The translations under genes and the position numbers were made by a program. From assembly GCA_903887415.1 (NCBI GenBank), contig CAISPO010000037.1, forward strand, positions 215,260 through 279,259: a DNA stretch of 64,000 nucleotides. The letters run 5' to 3'. This stretch comes from an uncultured Bacteroidota bacterium (GTDB lineage: Bacteria > Bacteroidota > Bacteroidia > Chitinophagales > Chitinophagaceae). Below the pieces are notes generated by a model. That model saw only the letters and a list, made by a program, of their open reading frames with translations, was not told where the DNA came from and did not search any database. Position 1 is the stretch's first letter, and each line of letters starts with the position of its first letter. Below are positions 34,386-43,503 of this stretch, piece after piece.

Positions 34386-36233
34386 ATGAAAACTGGAGCT
34401 GAGGAGATTTTGAAGGAATCGGAAGTATCGGACCTGGTGATAAACAGCTTGCCGGGTGTCTTTTATTTGCAGGCAGAGGACGGGCGTTATCTGAGGTGGA
34501 ATAAAAATTTTGAAAAAATTTCCGGATATTCTGCCGAAGAAATAAGAAACCTTAATCCTTTGGTTTTTTTTGAGGAGAAAGATCACGAGCGCATGACCAG
34601 GGTTATCGAAAAAGTATTCGAAGAAGGGTCTGCAGAAATAGAAGCAAATACCATTACTAAATATGGAAAAAAAGTCCCGTTCTATCTGAATGGCAGGGCT
34701 GTGAATTATGAAGGCAAGCGCTGTCTCATAGGCATGGGCATAGATATTACGGAGCGTATAAACGCGGAGAACGAGATCAAGAAGAAAGAATCGCACCTGC
34801 TTACGCTTTTTGAAAATATGGGCGGCGCTATCTTTTTACTGGATACCGATAAGCGCCTGGTGATCTTCAATAGCGAGCTTGCTAAGTACTATAAGATACT
34901 CACAGGTAAAGATCCGGAGCGCGGCGAAATGGCTTATACATTTCTGCCGCCCGATGAGCTAAAAACACGGTACGAGATACTGGACCGCGTTTTAGCAGGA
35001 AACAACGAGACGATAGAGGTTGACTATGAGCGCGGCGGCCAGCGGTATTATTTCCGGTCGGGCTACAATCCTATAGTTACGGATGGCGTGATCACGGGCA
35101 TTTCGTGCTATACTATTGACATTACATCCTTAAAAGAAGCAGAGCTGGCCACGCAAAAAGCCCAGAAGCGCCTGAACTATCATATGAATAACAGCCCGCT
35201 TGCTGTAATTGAGTACGACAGGGAAATGAAGATCACTTTCTGGAGCAAAAGGGCAAGTGATATATACGGATGGAGCGAGGAAGAAGTAACTGGCAGAAAG
35301 CTGACTGAATTCCTGGTTTACGGGGAGGACATAACAAGGGTAAAAGAGGGCTTGCTGGAACAGGAAGTCAGCCAGGAAAGAGGGCCGCTGGCAAACAGGA
35401 ACTATTCAAAAGACGGCCGGATACTATATACCCGCTGGTATAATTCATTCCTCACAGATGAATACGGCAATATTGAGACTATCATGTCCATTATCCGCGA
35501 TGTTACTGACCTGTGGAAAGTTGAGCTGCAAAAAGAGGAAATGGCCAATGACCTTGTAAAGAGGAACAACGAGCTGGAGCAATTTACTTACATTGTTTCT
35601 CACAACTTGCGGTCGCCGGTTGCCAGCCTGATCGGCCTTACGGAGGTTCTTTCGGAGTTTGAATTGCGGGAAGATGAAAAGAAAGAGATCATCAGCGGAA
35701 TTTCCCAATCAGCAGGCAGGCTTGATGAAGTGATAAGAGACCTCAATGATATCCTTCATCTTAAAAATAACCTGGACGACAAAAAAGAAAAGGTCGTTTT
35801 TTCAACACTGGTAAATGAGATAGAACGCGGGATGGAGCAGGATTATTATGCCGGGAAGTATGTCATTGAAACGGACTTTGCCTCGGTTAATGAGCACTAT
35901 ACGCTCAAAAACTATATGGTAAGCATCTTCAGTAATCTTATATCCAACAGTATAAAGTACAGGAGGCAGGAGGAGATACCGGTAATAAAAATAAAAAGCG
36001 AAGTTGACGGCCCTAAAATGGTGCTTACTTTCAATGACAACGGCATGGGGTTCGATGTAAACAAAAACAACAACGAGCTATTCGGACTGTACAAGCGCTT
36101 CCATCATCATGTGGATGGGAAGGGCCTGGGGCTGTACATGGTAAAGAACCAGGTAGAAACATTGGGCGGGAAGATCAGCGTAGCAAGCGAGCTGAACAAA
36201 GGCACTGAATTCAAAATCGAGTTTGCCCTTTAA
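34386..36233 (+). CDS. PAS-domain sensor histidine kinase
   Basis: A 615-aa cytoplasmic sensor kinase with no membrane segment. It has three PAS domains (about residues 10-130, 135-255 and 260-385), the first with GVFYLQAEDGRYLRWNKNF and the last with a WSEEEVTGRKLTEF segment, each followed by an ITERI/DVTDLW-type linker. The phosphoacceptor is His406 in FTYIVSHNLRSPVASLIGL. The HATPase domain has NLISNSIKY, NDNGMGFD and GLGLYMVKNQ boxes. No response regulator is adjacent, so the partner is elsewhere. It probably senses an intracellular cue, such as redox state or a ligand bound by PAS. Confidence 0.9.
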   Translation: MKTGAEEILKESEVSDLVINSLPGVFYLQAEDGRYLRWNKNFEKISGYSAEEIRNLNPLVFFEEKDHERMTRVIEKVFEEGSAEIEANTITKYGKKVPFYLNGRAVNYEGKRCLIGMGIDITERINAENEIKKKESHLLTLFENMGGAIFLLDTDKRLVIFNSELAKYYKILTGKDPERGEMAYTFLPPDELKTRYEILDRVLAGNNETIEVDYERGGQRYYFRSGYNPIVTDGVITGISCYTIDITSLKEAELATQKAQKRLNYHMNNSPLAVIEYDREMKITFWSKRASDIYGWSEEEVTGRKLTEFLVYGEDITRVKEGLLEQEVSQERGPLANRNYSKDGRILYTRWYNSFLTDEYGNIETIMSIIRDVTDLWKVELQKEEMANDLVKRNNELEQFTYIVSHNLRSPVASLIGLTEVLSEFELREDEKKEIISGISQSAGRLDEVIRDLNDILHLKNNLDDKKEKVVFSTLVNEIERGMEQDYYAGKYVIETDFASVNEHYTLKNYMVSIFSNLISNSIKYRRQEEIPVIKIKSEVDGPKMVLTFNDNGMGFDVNKNNNELFGLYKRFHHHVDGKGLGLYMVKNQVETLGGKISVASELNKGTEFKIEFAL

Positions 36234-36241
36234 CGCCGGAC

Positions 36242-36673
36242 TTAGTCGGCCTTGGTCCAGACGGTTGTCCGGCCAATGAATGAAAAGCCGATGTAGCCGC
36301 GCACATCAAGCAGGTCTCCTTTATTGGTTATTTTGCAGCTATAAGTTTTGCCGTTCTTAGGGTCGTAGATGGTGCCGTCATCATAGCCCTTATCTCCGTC
36401 TTTTTTAAATCCTTTCAGCAGCGCCAGTCCCAGCAGGGGGTCACTTTTCCTGTTCTTATCGGGGTTGTTGTTATCTGTCTTTGGTTTGCCGTCTGCATTG
36501 GGTACTTTAAGCCATACGATCTTTCCGTAAAATTTTCCGTCAGTAGCTTTGTATATCTGTATCTTGGCTGTTTTCTCTTCATTATACCACAGGTTGCGCT
36601 CCAGCGGGTCGGCCTGGGCAAGGGAGTAAAGACGAGTTCCAAAAAAGACAGTTAATAAAAGAAGTATCCGCAT
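36242..36673 (-). CDS. DUF2147 exported protein
   Basis: A 143-aa protein with a signal peptide (MRILLLLTVFFGTRLYSLAQ; start at 36673, six residues inside the open frame). The mature domain matches DUF2147: a strand-rich lipocalin-like small barrel with RNLWYNEEKTAKIQIYKATD, GKIVWLKVPN, GTIYDPKNGKTYSC and DVRGYIGFSFIGRTTVW blocks. Its molecular role is not established. It ends 8 bp from the convergent kinase gene. Confidence 0.82.
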   Translation of the reverse strand: MRILLLLTVFFGTRLYSLAQADPLERNLWYNEEKTAKIQIYKATDGKFYGKIVWLKVPNADGKPKTDNNNPDKNRKSDPLLGLALLKGFKKDGDKGYDDGTIYDPKNGKTYSCKITNKGDLLDVRGYIGFSFIGRTTVWTKAD

Positions 36674-36742
36674 CGAATATTTTCCTGGCATAGAGATTTA
36701 TTTGCCAATAAATATAACAATATCCTGCCAATAAAAAAAGTG

Positions 36743-37477
36743 CTAATTGGCATCAGTGATCGTGCCAACTCCTGATACTTCCTGTGAGATGGAAGGATGC
36801 CCTTTGTATTTTATAGTGCCCGCACCGCTAATGCCCGCAGACAGCTTTGTGAGGGCAGTCGCTTCACTTGTTCCCGCACCGGATATGGATGCCCTCGTTT
36901 CCACAGCCTGCAGCGGGAAGGCTTTAACCTTTCCTGCTCCGCTTATTTCATAGGCAGCGCTTTTCACAGCTCCGCCTTTTACAGTAATGTCGGCCGCACC
37001 CGAAACATCGGAGGCGAAAGTGTCCACGTTAATATTGTCAATAACAACATCGGCTGCACCGGAAATATCCAGCTTGAAATTTGAGCCGGTGATGTTGCCA
37101 TGTATATCTGCATCAGGTGCGCCGGTAAGCGTCAGTGCGGCGAGGGAGGGCAGGGTGATCTGGGTGGCGAGGCCATCGCAGTCTATTGTCCACATGTCGC
37201 CAAGGTCGCAGGTGATATGCAGCGTATTGTCCTTTACTGTTGTTTTGATGTGCTTCAGTATGTTCTCATAGCCATTCATAGTTATACCGGGCTGTGAGCC
37301 TGTTTGTACAGTAATATTTGCTTTCAGGGGGATCTCTATCTCTATAGCGTTAAACGAGGAGAGGGCGGGTGCGGCAGTTGTTTTATTTCCTTCGCCTCTC
37401 AGCGTATTCATCCTGCACGAAGATGCAAGCAGGGCCAGCGATACAACAGCGCAAACGAGTAAAAGAGGTTTCTTCAT
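36743..37477 (-). CDS. Head-GIN-domain lipoprotein (DUF2807)
   Basis: A 244-aa lipoprotein (lipobox ALLASSC). It forms a right-handed beta-helix-like head-GIN domain: FNAIEIEIPLKANITVQTG at the start, then a ladder of short repeats built on SGA(A/G)-D/T (SGAADVVI, SGAADITV, SGAGKVKA, SGAGTSEA, SGAGTIKY, SGVGTITD). The family is common in Bacteroidota envelopes and has no assigned function. It lies 31 bp downstream of the small protein at 37509-37730. Confidence 0.82.
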   Translation of the reverse strand: MKKPLLLVCAVVSLALLASSCRMNTLRGEGNKTTAAPALSSFNAIEIEIPLKANITVQTGSQPGITMNGYENILKHIKTTVKDNTLHITCDLGDMWTIDCDGLATQITLPSLAALTLTGAPDADIHGNITGSNFKLDISGAADVVIDNINVDTFASDVSGAADITVKGGAVKSAAYEISGAGKVKAFPLQAVETRASISGAGTSEATALTKLSAGISGAGTIKYKGHPSISQEVSGVGTITDAN

Positions 37478-37508
37478 GGCAGCTATTTAAAAGGTAGAGA
37501 GATGATAA

Positions 37509-37730
37509 TTATTTTGTCTGCGGCGCTTTGTTGTACCGCCACCAGATGTAACCCAGGGTACCCATGAACGCAAGGGGCAAAAACGCGAGATAGATAATGC
37601 CTCCGTTCAGCCCTTTAGCGCTTTTGTCGTCCATTCCTGCTGCTGCCTTGGTACATACTGCACAACCCTGCCCAAATGAAACACCTGCAACCATTATTAA
37701 TATTGAAACCGTGAGCACGATCCTTTTCAT
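37509..37730 (-). CDS. Small CxxC membrane protein
   Basis: A 73-aa protein. A signal-like N-terminus (MKRIVLTVSILIMVAGVSFGQ) is followed by GCAVCTKAAAG, a CxxC pair at about residues 23-26. A transmembrane helix (GGIIYLAFLPLAFMGTLGYIWW) and a basic tail complete it. Small proteins of this design recur in Bacteroidota and may bind metal or take part in thiol chemistry at the membrane. The function is unknown; the gene is well formed. Confidence 0.6.
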   Translation of the reverse strand: MKRIVLTVSILIMVAGVSFGQGCAVCTKAAAGMDDKSAKGLNGGIIYLAFLPLAFMGTLGYIWWRYNKAPQTK

Positions 37731-37785
37731 TATATAAAATTAGCAGGAAAGGGCGAGATGGCAAAATGCACGCATTAGCCCGCCC

Positions 37786-39657
37786 TTACGATACAAAATA
37801 CATTTTCAATGCACCCCTATTCCTGGCTTCTGTCTCGCCCCTGTACTCACAGGTAAATTTATCCTTTACCAATTCGTAGGTGGCCTCAGAAATATTGATC
37901 TTTCCGGCTTTGCTGTTTTGTTCCATCTCAGCTGCAATGTTTACCGTGTCACCCCAGATGTCATAGGCGAATTTCTTTATCCCCACTATGCCTGCTACAA
38001 CGCTTCCCGTGTGTACCCCAATGCGTATTTCGAACGTTTTATCATTCAGCTTCGTGCGTCTGTCATTCATAAATGCCTTTATTTCCGCCGCCGCCTTTAT
38101 TGCATTTTCCGCATGTCTCGGGTCGGGGGAGGGGAGGCCAGCAGCCGCGATATAGGCATCGCCAATCGTCTTTATTTTTTCAATGCTGTATTTTGTGGTT
38201 ATCTCATCAAATGCCTTGAAACAGCTATGCAGTTCATCTATCAGCGCCTGTGGCCCCATTTGTTCGCTGGCATTAGTGAAGTTCACAAAATCTGTGAATA
38301 GTAGCGTTACATTATCAAATTGGCTGGCCTTTGCAATACCCTTTGATTTCAGTTCTTCGGCCACTTTGGCCGGTAAGATATTCAGAAGTAATTTTTCTGA
38401 CTTGCCGCGTTCTTTTATAATAAAAAACGAGAAGCCCAATAATAGCACAATGGTTACAAGCCCTGCATAAGTAAAATTACGCTGGTGCGTAAGCTCAAGA
38501 CCGGCCAGCTTTTTTGCCTGGGCCGTTTTCAGGCTATCATAGAAATGGATATTTGCATACTCTATACGGACAATTTTTTCGCTGTTCTCCTTTGAGAAAA
38601 CAGAGTCTTTTACTTCGGTATAATCTATGTAGTATTCGCGGGCTTTTTTATAATTTCCGGTTAGCATGCTTGCTTCGGCAATGCTTTTGTAACAGGCCTG
38701 GAGTGCATCCTGTGCGTGCAGCTCTATACCTTTTGTAAGTCCCTGCTGCAGATAAGCGATCGCTTTATTCCTTAGCCCCGGACCGCGCGGCTGGGATACC
38801 TGTTCTGCAAGATATTTCTTCACATCCAGCACATCCCCCGTATCGTTTACATATCTTACAGCCGTATCTCCGGCCATAGCAAGATATGTCCTCCCTATAT
38901 TTGTCAGGCCCCATGCTACGCCAAGCTTATCGCCTATTGCTGAATCTGTTTGTATTGCTTTCTGCATACATGCAATGCCCAGCACATATTTTTTCTGGTG
39001 GGCGTATATTTCCCCTATGCTTTGTATAGCTGCCGCAATACCACTTGTTTTTCCCAATTCTTTACTCATTTTCAGTGATCTCAGGTAGTACTCCAGGGCC
39101 TGCGGGTAGTTGTCCTGCGCTCTCATTACATCGCCTACATTATCGCATACTATGGCAATACCATCCTTATTTCCTATTTGTTCATGCATTTTCAGCGCTT
39201 TAAAATAATATTCCAGCGCTTTCGCGTCATTATGCTCAGAGAAGAAAAGAAGGCCAATGTTATTTGTGGCAGATGCGATGCCCTTTTTATTATCAGTTTC
39301 TTCAAATATTTTCAACGCTTCCTGGTAATAGATCAGGGCCTCGGGATTATCAGATTTTCGCAAATGATTATTTCCAAGAACCTGGTTTGCCCTGGCAATG
39401 CCCGGCGTCCATCCCAGCTTAGTGGCCAGTTCTAAAGCTGCCTGTCCATATTTTATGCCTTCATCCGGATTAATTGGGTGATAATGATAAGACAGCTCAT
39501 TTAGCAGCTTTACTTTGTTTGTATCCTCTGCCTGTTTTTTTAGTTGCAGTGTCAATGAGTCAATATATTGCTGGCCTTCTTTCCGGGCATAGCATACCGT
39601 TGTATCTCCAAGCAATGGGAGCACAACAAGTATCATTATGAGCAGGCGTTTCATCAT
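37786..39657 (-). CDS. TPR-class III nucleotide cyclase, copy 1 (substituted catalytic Arg)
   Basis: A 623-aa membrane protein: signal or first helix, then about seven TPR repeats (about residues 60-370, for example ALIYYQEALKIFEETDNKKG), one transmembrane helix near residue 400 (FTYAGLVTIVLLLGFSFFII), and a C-terminal class III cyclase domain. Metal-binding Asp occur in LLFTDFVNF and IGDAYIAAAG, the purine-selecting Lys/Asp in EKIKTIGD and YDIWGDTVN. The transition-state position in N-x-A-x-R-M reads NIAAEM here, so the expected Arg is Glu (codon GAG). Activity may be lost or altered. Tandem with a paralogue that keeps the Arg. Confidence 0.85.
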   Translation of the reverse strand: MMKRLLIMILVVLPLLGDTTVCYARKEGQQYIDSLTLQLKKQAEDTNKVKLLNELSYHYHPINPDEGIKYGQAALELATKLGWTPGIARANQVLGNNHLRKSDNPEALIYYQEALKIFEETDNKKGIASATNNIGLLFFSEHNDAKALEYYFKALKMHEQIGNKDGIAIVCDNVGDVMRAQDNYPQALEYYLRSLKMSKELGKTSGIAAAIQSIGEIYAHQKKYVLGIACMQKAIQTDSAIGDKLGVAWGLTNIGRTYLAMAGDTAVRYVNDTGDVLDVKKYLAEQVSQPRGPGLRNKAIAYLQQGLTKGIELHAQDALQACYKSIAEASMLTGNYKKAREYYIDYTEVKDSVFSKENSEKIVRIEYANIHFYDSLKTAQAKKLAGLELTHQRNFTYAGLVTIVLLLGFSFFIIKERGKSEKLLLNILPAKVAEELKSKGIAKASQFDNVTLLFTDFVNFTNASEQMGPQALIDELHSCFKAFDEITTKYSIEKIKTIGDAYIAAAGLPSPDPRHAENAIKAAAEIKAFMNDRRTKLNDKTFEIRIGVHTGSVVAGIVGIKKFAYDIWGDTVNIAAEMEQNSKAGKINISEATYELVKDKFTCEYRGETEARNRGALKMYFVS

Positions 39658-39676
39658 CGGCTTATTTTATAGATTT

Positions 39677-41506
39677 TCAGATGGGCTGCTCTATGGCCGA
39701 TTCTGCAAAATACATATTCATTTCTCCTTTATTTTTTACAGTTATCGCTCCGCGGTAAGTACAATCAAATTTATCTTTTACCAGTTCATACGTGGCCTGC
39801 GAAATGTTTATTTTACCGGGAATGCTGTTTTGCTGCATACGGGCAGCCGTATTTACAGTATCGCCCCATATGTCGTAGGCGAATTTCTTTACGCCTACTA
39901 TACCCGCCACTACGCTGCCGCTGTGTATGCCTATGCATATCTCAAAGGTATTGTTGCCATTTTGCGTTTTGCGGTCATTGATAAATGTGTTTATCTCTAT
40001 TGCCGCTTTCACTACATTTTCGGCATGTTTCGGGTCCGCTACAGGGAGTCCGGCCACTGCGAGATAAGCGTCGCCAATGGTCTTTATCTTCTCTATGCCG
40101 TATTTCGCTGTTATCTCATCAAACGCCATGAAGCAAGTATGCAGTTCATCTATCAATTCCTGCGGGCTTGTCCGTTCTCCGATTTCTGTGAAGTTCACAA
40201 AATCAGTAAACAGGACGGTAACATTATCAAAGTGCCGGGCTTTCGTAACACCTTTTGTTTTCAGCTCTTCAGCTACCTCTGCCGGCAAAATATTCAGCAG
40301 CAGTTTTTCAGATTTCCTTCGTTCTTTTACAATAAAAAAAGTAAAGCCGAGCAATAACACTATTACTGCGATACCTGCATAGCTATAGTGGAGCTGGTGT
40401 TTTATTTTCAGGTCGCTCACCTTTTTTTCGTCCGCAGTTTTTACACTGTCAGCGCGGCGCATCCGGTCATAATCTATCATTGCTATCTGCTCGTTATTTT
40501 GCTGGGAGTAAACAGAATCGTTGAACCGCATATACTGCATATAGCTTTCGAGCGCATCTTTGTCTTTACCGGCAAGTTCTTCGGCTTCATACATCTGTTT
40601 TGCATAGTTCATCATACCTATCAGGCTACCTACGTATTTGTTGGTTTCCATTGCTGCTTTTGAATAGAAAACAGATTTGGCCAGCAACGCCTTTTTTTTC
40701 ACTGAAATACCCGGTATTTCTTTAGCCAGCAGTAAGTAACAGTCCGCCATCTGCCCCAGTATAATGCCCCTTTCGGCGTTACTTACACCCTCATTTACTG
40801 CATTTCCCTTTAAATAATATTCCAGCGCCATGGTATAATTGTGCTGGTATTTATAAGACAGTGCAATATTGCCGAGCAGGTGTGCTACACAATCGCTGTC
40901 AGCAAGGGCCTCATACATTTTCAGAGACTGGAAGTGGTATTCCCTTGCTTTATCATAATCGCCCTGTAAGGTGTGGATATTTCCTATGTTTCCCAGGTTT
41001 AGGGCTACCCCTCTTTTATTTCCTCCGGCTTCGTTCAGCTTTAGCGCTTTCAAATAATAATCAAGCGCCTGGGGATAGTATTTCTGGTTCTTATAAATTA
41101 CTCCTACATGGTTATAGTTCTTTGCTAATGCCAGCTTTTCACCCAACTCTTCATTTATCTTTATTGCTTTAAAAAAATAGTCGAGCGCTATAAGCACCCG
41201 TGTTTTCGACATATAATTATCTCCTATCGAATTATACGCCAGGGCTATCCCTTTTTTCCATCCCAGTTTCTGTGCCAGTTCCAGTTCTTCGTTTCCGTAT
41301 TTCAGCCCTTCATCTGTATTGTTAGTATAATAACCGAAAGACAGATCATCAAGCAGCAGCACCTTGTTCGTATCATCAACGGCTTTGGGAAGCTCTTGTA
41401 ACAGGGAGTCTATGTACTTACTGGCTTGTTTTTGGGCGTAAAGATGCTGGCTGCCAAAGAGGCATCCCAAACATATGGTCACAAGAGTTCTGAAAAACAG
41501 TTTCAT
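39677..41506 (-). CDS. TPR-class III nucleotide cyclase, copy 2
   Basis: A 609-aa paralogue of the previous gene with the same plan: signal sequence (MKLFFRTLVTICLGCLFGSQHLYAQ), periplasmic TPR array (residues about 60-340), a single transmembrane helix (HYSYAGIAVIVLLLGFTFFI) and a cytoplasmic cyclase domain. The catalytic set looks complete: VLFTDFVNF, KTIGDAYLAVAG, YDIWGDTVNTAARM with the transition-state Arg, and GSVVAGIVG. It is likely an adenylate cyclase, judged by the Lys/Asp purine-selecting pair, gated by what the TPR domain binds outside. It is 19 bp upstream of copy 1; the two may form heterodimers. Confidence 0.88.
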   Translation of the reverse strand: MKLFFRTLVTICLGCLFGSQHLYAQKQASKYIDSLLQELPKAVDDTNKVLLLDDLSFGYYTNNTDEGLKYGNEELELAQKLGWKKGIALAYNSIGDNYMSKTRVLIALDYFFKAIKINEELGEKLALAKNYNHVGVIYKNQKYYPQALDYYLKALKLNEAGGNKRGVALNLGNIGNIHTLQGDYDKAREYHFQSLKMYEALADSDCVAHLLGNIALSYKYQHNYTMALEYYLKGNAVNEGVSNAERGIILGQMADCYLLLAKEIPGISVKKKALLAKSVFYSKAAMETNKYVGSLIGMMNYAKQMYEAEELAGKDKDALESYMQYMRFNDSVYSQQNNEQIAMIDYDRMRRADSVKTADEKKVSDLKIKHQLHYSYAGIAVIVLLLGFTFFIVKERRKSEKLLLNILPAEVAEELKTKGVTKARHFDNVTVLFTDFVNFTEIGERTSPQELIDELHTCFMAFDEITAKYGIEKIKTIGDAYLAVAGLPVADPKHAENVVKAAIEINTFINDRKTQNGNNTFEICIGIHSGSVVAGIVGVKKFAYDIWGDTVNTAARMQQNSIPGKINISQATYELVKDKFDCTYRGAITVKNKGEMNMYFAESAIEQPI

Positions 41507-41619
41507 GAAAAACTATTTAATTACAATATAGACATATTACCATGTTGCCTGTATATTATTTTTACAACTCAACGGGGGGAATAAAAGGAACTCAGCGAGC
41601 GTGTACTATTAACAACATC

Positions 41620-42180
41620 TCACAAATGCGGCACATAGTAGGGACTGATCATCAGGTAAACCAGCACACCTGTAACACTCACATACAGCCATAACGGCCA
41701 GGTGTACTTAGCGAGTTTTTTATGCTTTTCATACTCGCCGATCAATGACCGGTATGCAGTGAAAAGAATGAAGGGAAGAATGATGGTAGCAAGGAAAATA
41801 TGGGTGATAAGGATAAAAAGATAAATATAGTATTTGGCATCGTGTACTCCGCCATACTTTGTCTCATCTGCCAGCAGGTGGTGCCCGATGTATGACACAA
41901 GAAATAGCACCGATAATACAATAGCAGCCATCATCAGCCGCTTATGCAGCAGGTACTGCTTGTTCTTCACTGCCATCAACGCCCATACCAGCAGCACCGA
42001 TACAGTCCCATTGATCACCGCATTGCATAATGCCAGCACGTGTACATTAAAGCCCAGGTTTATGCCCTTAAAGAGCTTGAAATTGACCAGGAAAGCAACC
42101 GCTCCAAATACTATGAACGACACGGTCCATATCAATAGCTTTGCCTTATTGTCATTCTTTTTAAAAGATGGAGTCAACAT
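41620..42180 (-). CDS. DUF420 membrane protein (oxidase assembly)
   Basis: A 186-aa membrane protein with five hydrophobic segments, matching DUF420/CtaM-like proteins linked to assembly of heme-copper oxidases. HVLALCNAVINGTVSVLLVW and HKRLMMAAIVLSVLFLVSYIGHH hold conserved His residues that could bind heme or metal. It is the last gene of the oxidase cluster, after SCO, separated from it by 65 bp that include a dispersed repeat. Confidence 0.8.
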   Translation of the reverse strand: MLTPSFKKNDNKAKLLIWTVSFIVFGAVAFLVNFKLFKGINLGFNVHVLALCNAVINGTVSVLLVWALMAVKNKQYLLHKRLMMAAIVLSVLFLVSYIGHHLLADETKYGGVHDAKYYIYLFILITHIFLATIILPFILFTAYRSLIGEYEKHKKLAKYTWPLWLYVSVTGVLVYLMISPYYVPHL

Positions 42181-42235
42181 AATTCAAAAATCGAAAGTAA
42201 AAATTCAAAAAAATAAACTAACACTAAACTCTTTC

Positions 42236-42286
42236 TATACTCATTCTACTTCACCCTCTCCCTGGGAGAGGGCCGGGGAGAGGCTT
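42236..42286 (-). repeat. CTCTC...GAGAG palindromic repeat, copy B
   Basis: An inverted near-copy of 29519-29560: shared TACTCATTCTACTTCA, then CCTCTCCctgGGAGAGGG and CCGGGGAGAGG. The repeat runs into the SCO gene and supplies its stop codon and last residues. Confidence 0.7.
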
Positions 42287-42989
42287 TCCTTTCCAGTGTC
42301 AGCAGCACTATATCATCCGCACATTTGCGAACATCAGTATCATTCAACCCGTTGTAATAGCCCCGTATAAAGCGGTCTTTATCCAGCAGCACAAATTTCT
42401 CTGTATGTATAAAATCATCTGCACCGCCATCGCCGGGGCCGGTAGGTATGCCCAACTCATTGCGAATGAAATTGTAGATCACTTTTTTATCGCCCGTCAG
42501 GAACCACCACTTGTCGTGGTTGGCGCCAAACCGGTCGGCATAAGTGCGGAGTACCTGGAACGAGTCGTGCGAAGGATCAACGGTAATGGAAATAAACTGG
42601 ACAATAGTATCGAGCGAGGCTTCTTTCTTTGGGTCTTTTTTAAAGCTGATCTGCAACTGCCGCATGTTCTTAGACAGTTGCGGACAGATAGAGGGGCAAT
42701 TGGTAAAAAAGAAATCCAGTACCACTGATTTTCCCGCCAGCGTCTTGTTGAGCGATACTTTCTCACCAAGCTGGTTGGTAAGTTCTATATCCGCCACCTG
42801 GTGATAAATGGTATCGCGCTGCACAGAACCATTTACCACCTCGCTATCTACTCTATCAACAAAGTAGTGCCGGGGTATCTTCACTTTTCCTTTCGAGAAC
42901 TGCACGGTAATCAAATAAAAAGAAAGTGGCAGCAATAATGCCACCACTAATCCTAAGAAGAATTTTTTATTTGATCTTTTCTGAGCCAT
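42246..42989 (-). CDS. SCO-family copper chaperone
   Basis: A 247-aa protein with one N-terminal membrane anchor (KKFFLGLVVALLLPLSFYLI) and a thioredoxin-fold SCO domain. FTNCPSICPQL gives the CxxxC copper site near residue 95, and FIHTEKFVLLDKD supplies the third ligand His. SCO proteins insert copper into the CuA site of cytochrome oxidase. Its ATG overlaps the stop of the subunit IV gene (TAATG). The last residues, ASPRPSPRERVK, are encoded by a dispersed palindromic repeat and are probably a foreign addition to the natural C-terminus. Confidence 0.88.
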   Translation of the reverse strand: MAQKRSNKKFFLGLVVALLLPLSFYLITVQFSKGKVKIPRHYFVDRVDSEVVNGSVQRDTIYHQVADIELTNQLGEKVSLNKTLAGKSVVLDFFFTNCPSICPQLSKNMRQLQISFKKDPKKEASLDTIVQFISITVDPSHDSFQVLRTYADRFGANHDKWWFLTGDKKVIYNFIRNELGIPTGPGDGGADDFIHTEKFVLLDKDRFIRGYYNGLNDTDVRKCADDIVLLTLERKASPRPSPRERVK

Positions 42990-43426
42990 TACTTAGCTAC
43001 GTGTTCTATAGTATGCCTTGCGGGTGATGATTCATTCATGCGCAGCCAGAAACCACCATCGGCAAGGAATGCTATAATAAACCACACAAACAATACCAAT
43101 GGTATCAGTACGGTAACTATGAAGCCTTTGAACTCATCGCCAAGGTGCATGAACACCGCTACAATATAGCCAGCCTTCAGGAGGGTAAGCCCGAGGAAGA
43201 AGAATGCCTTGATTGCCGGGTTCAGGTTGTGGCTATAGAACATACCCACAATTACTTCTGATACCGTAATTACCAATAATATCCAGAATATCTTCCAGAT
43301 CTTTTTTACCTGGGCCTTGCTCTCATCTGAGTTTACATCAGTATGATGCTGCATAACGCCGGAATATAACTTAGACTGGTCGCCTTCGTATAAATGCTGG
43401 ATACTATTGCTGTGATGTGCTGACAT
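42989..43426 (-). CDS. Cytochrome c oxidase subunit IV-type protein
   Basis: A 145-aa protein with three membrane helices of the caa3 subunit IV (COX4/CtaF-like) type: KIFWILLVITVSEVIVGMF, AFFFLGLTLLKAGYIVAVFM-HLGDE, and FIVTVLIPLVLFVWFIIAFL. Start at 43426 (MSAHHSNSIQ) rather than 43453, which adds nine residues. The His-rich N-terminus may be cytoplasmic. It is translationally coupled to SCO downstream by a TAATG overlap. Confidence 0.8.
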   Translation of the reverse strand: MSAHHSNSIQHLYEGDQSKLYSGVMQHHTDVNSDESKAQVKKIWKIFWILLVITVSEVIVGMFYSHNLNPAIKAFFFLGLTLLKAGYIVAVFMHLGDEFKGFIVTVLIPLVLFVWFIIAFLADGGFWLRMNESSPARHTIEHVAK

Positions 43427-43503
43427 TATGTATTGTTTTATGAATCTTTTCAAAAAATAAAAAATCGCGACTAACTACTATCGACTAAATTACTAACTAC
43501 TAT

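Noticed and set aside
39638..40357. A 239-codon plus-strand open frame
   Set aside because: It lies entirely antisense to the cyclase domain of the gene at 39677-41506, whose motifs are unmistakable. The antisense product has no domain character.
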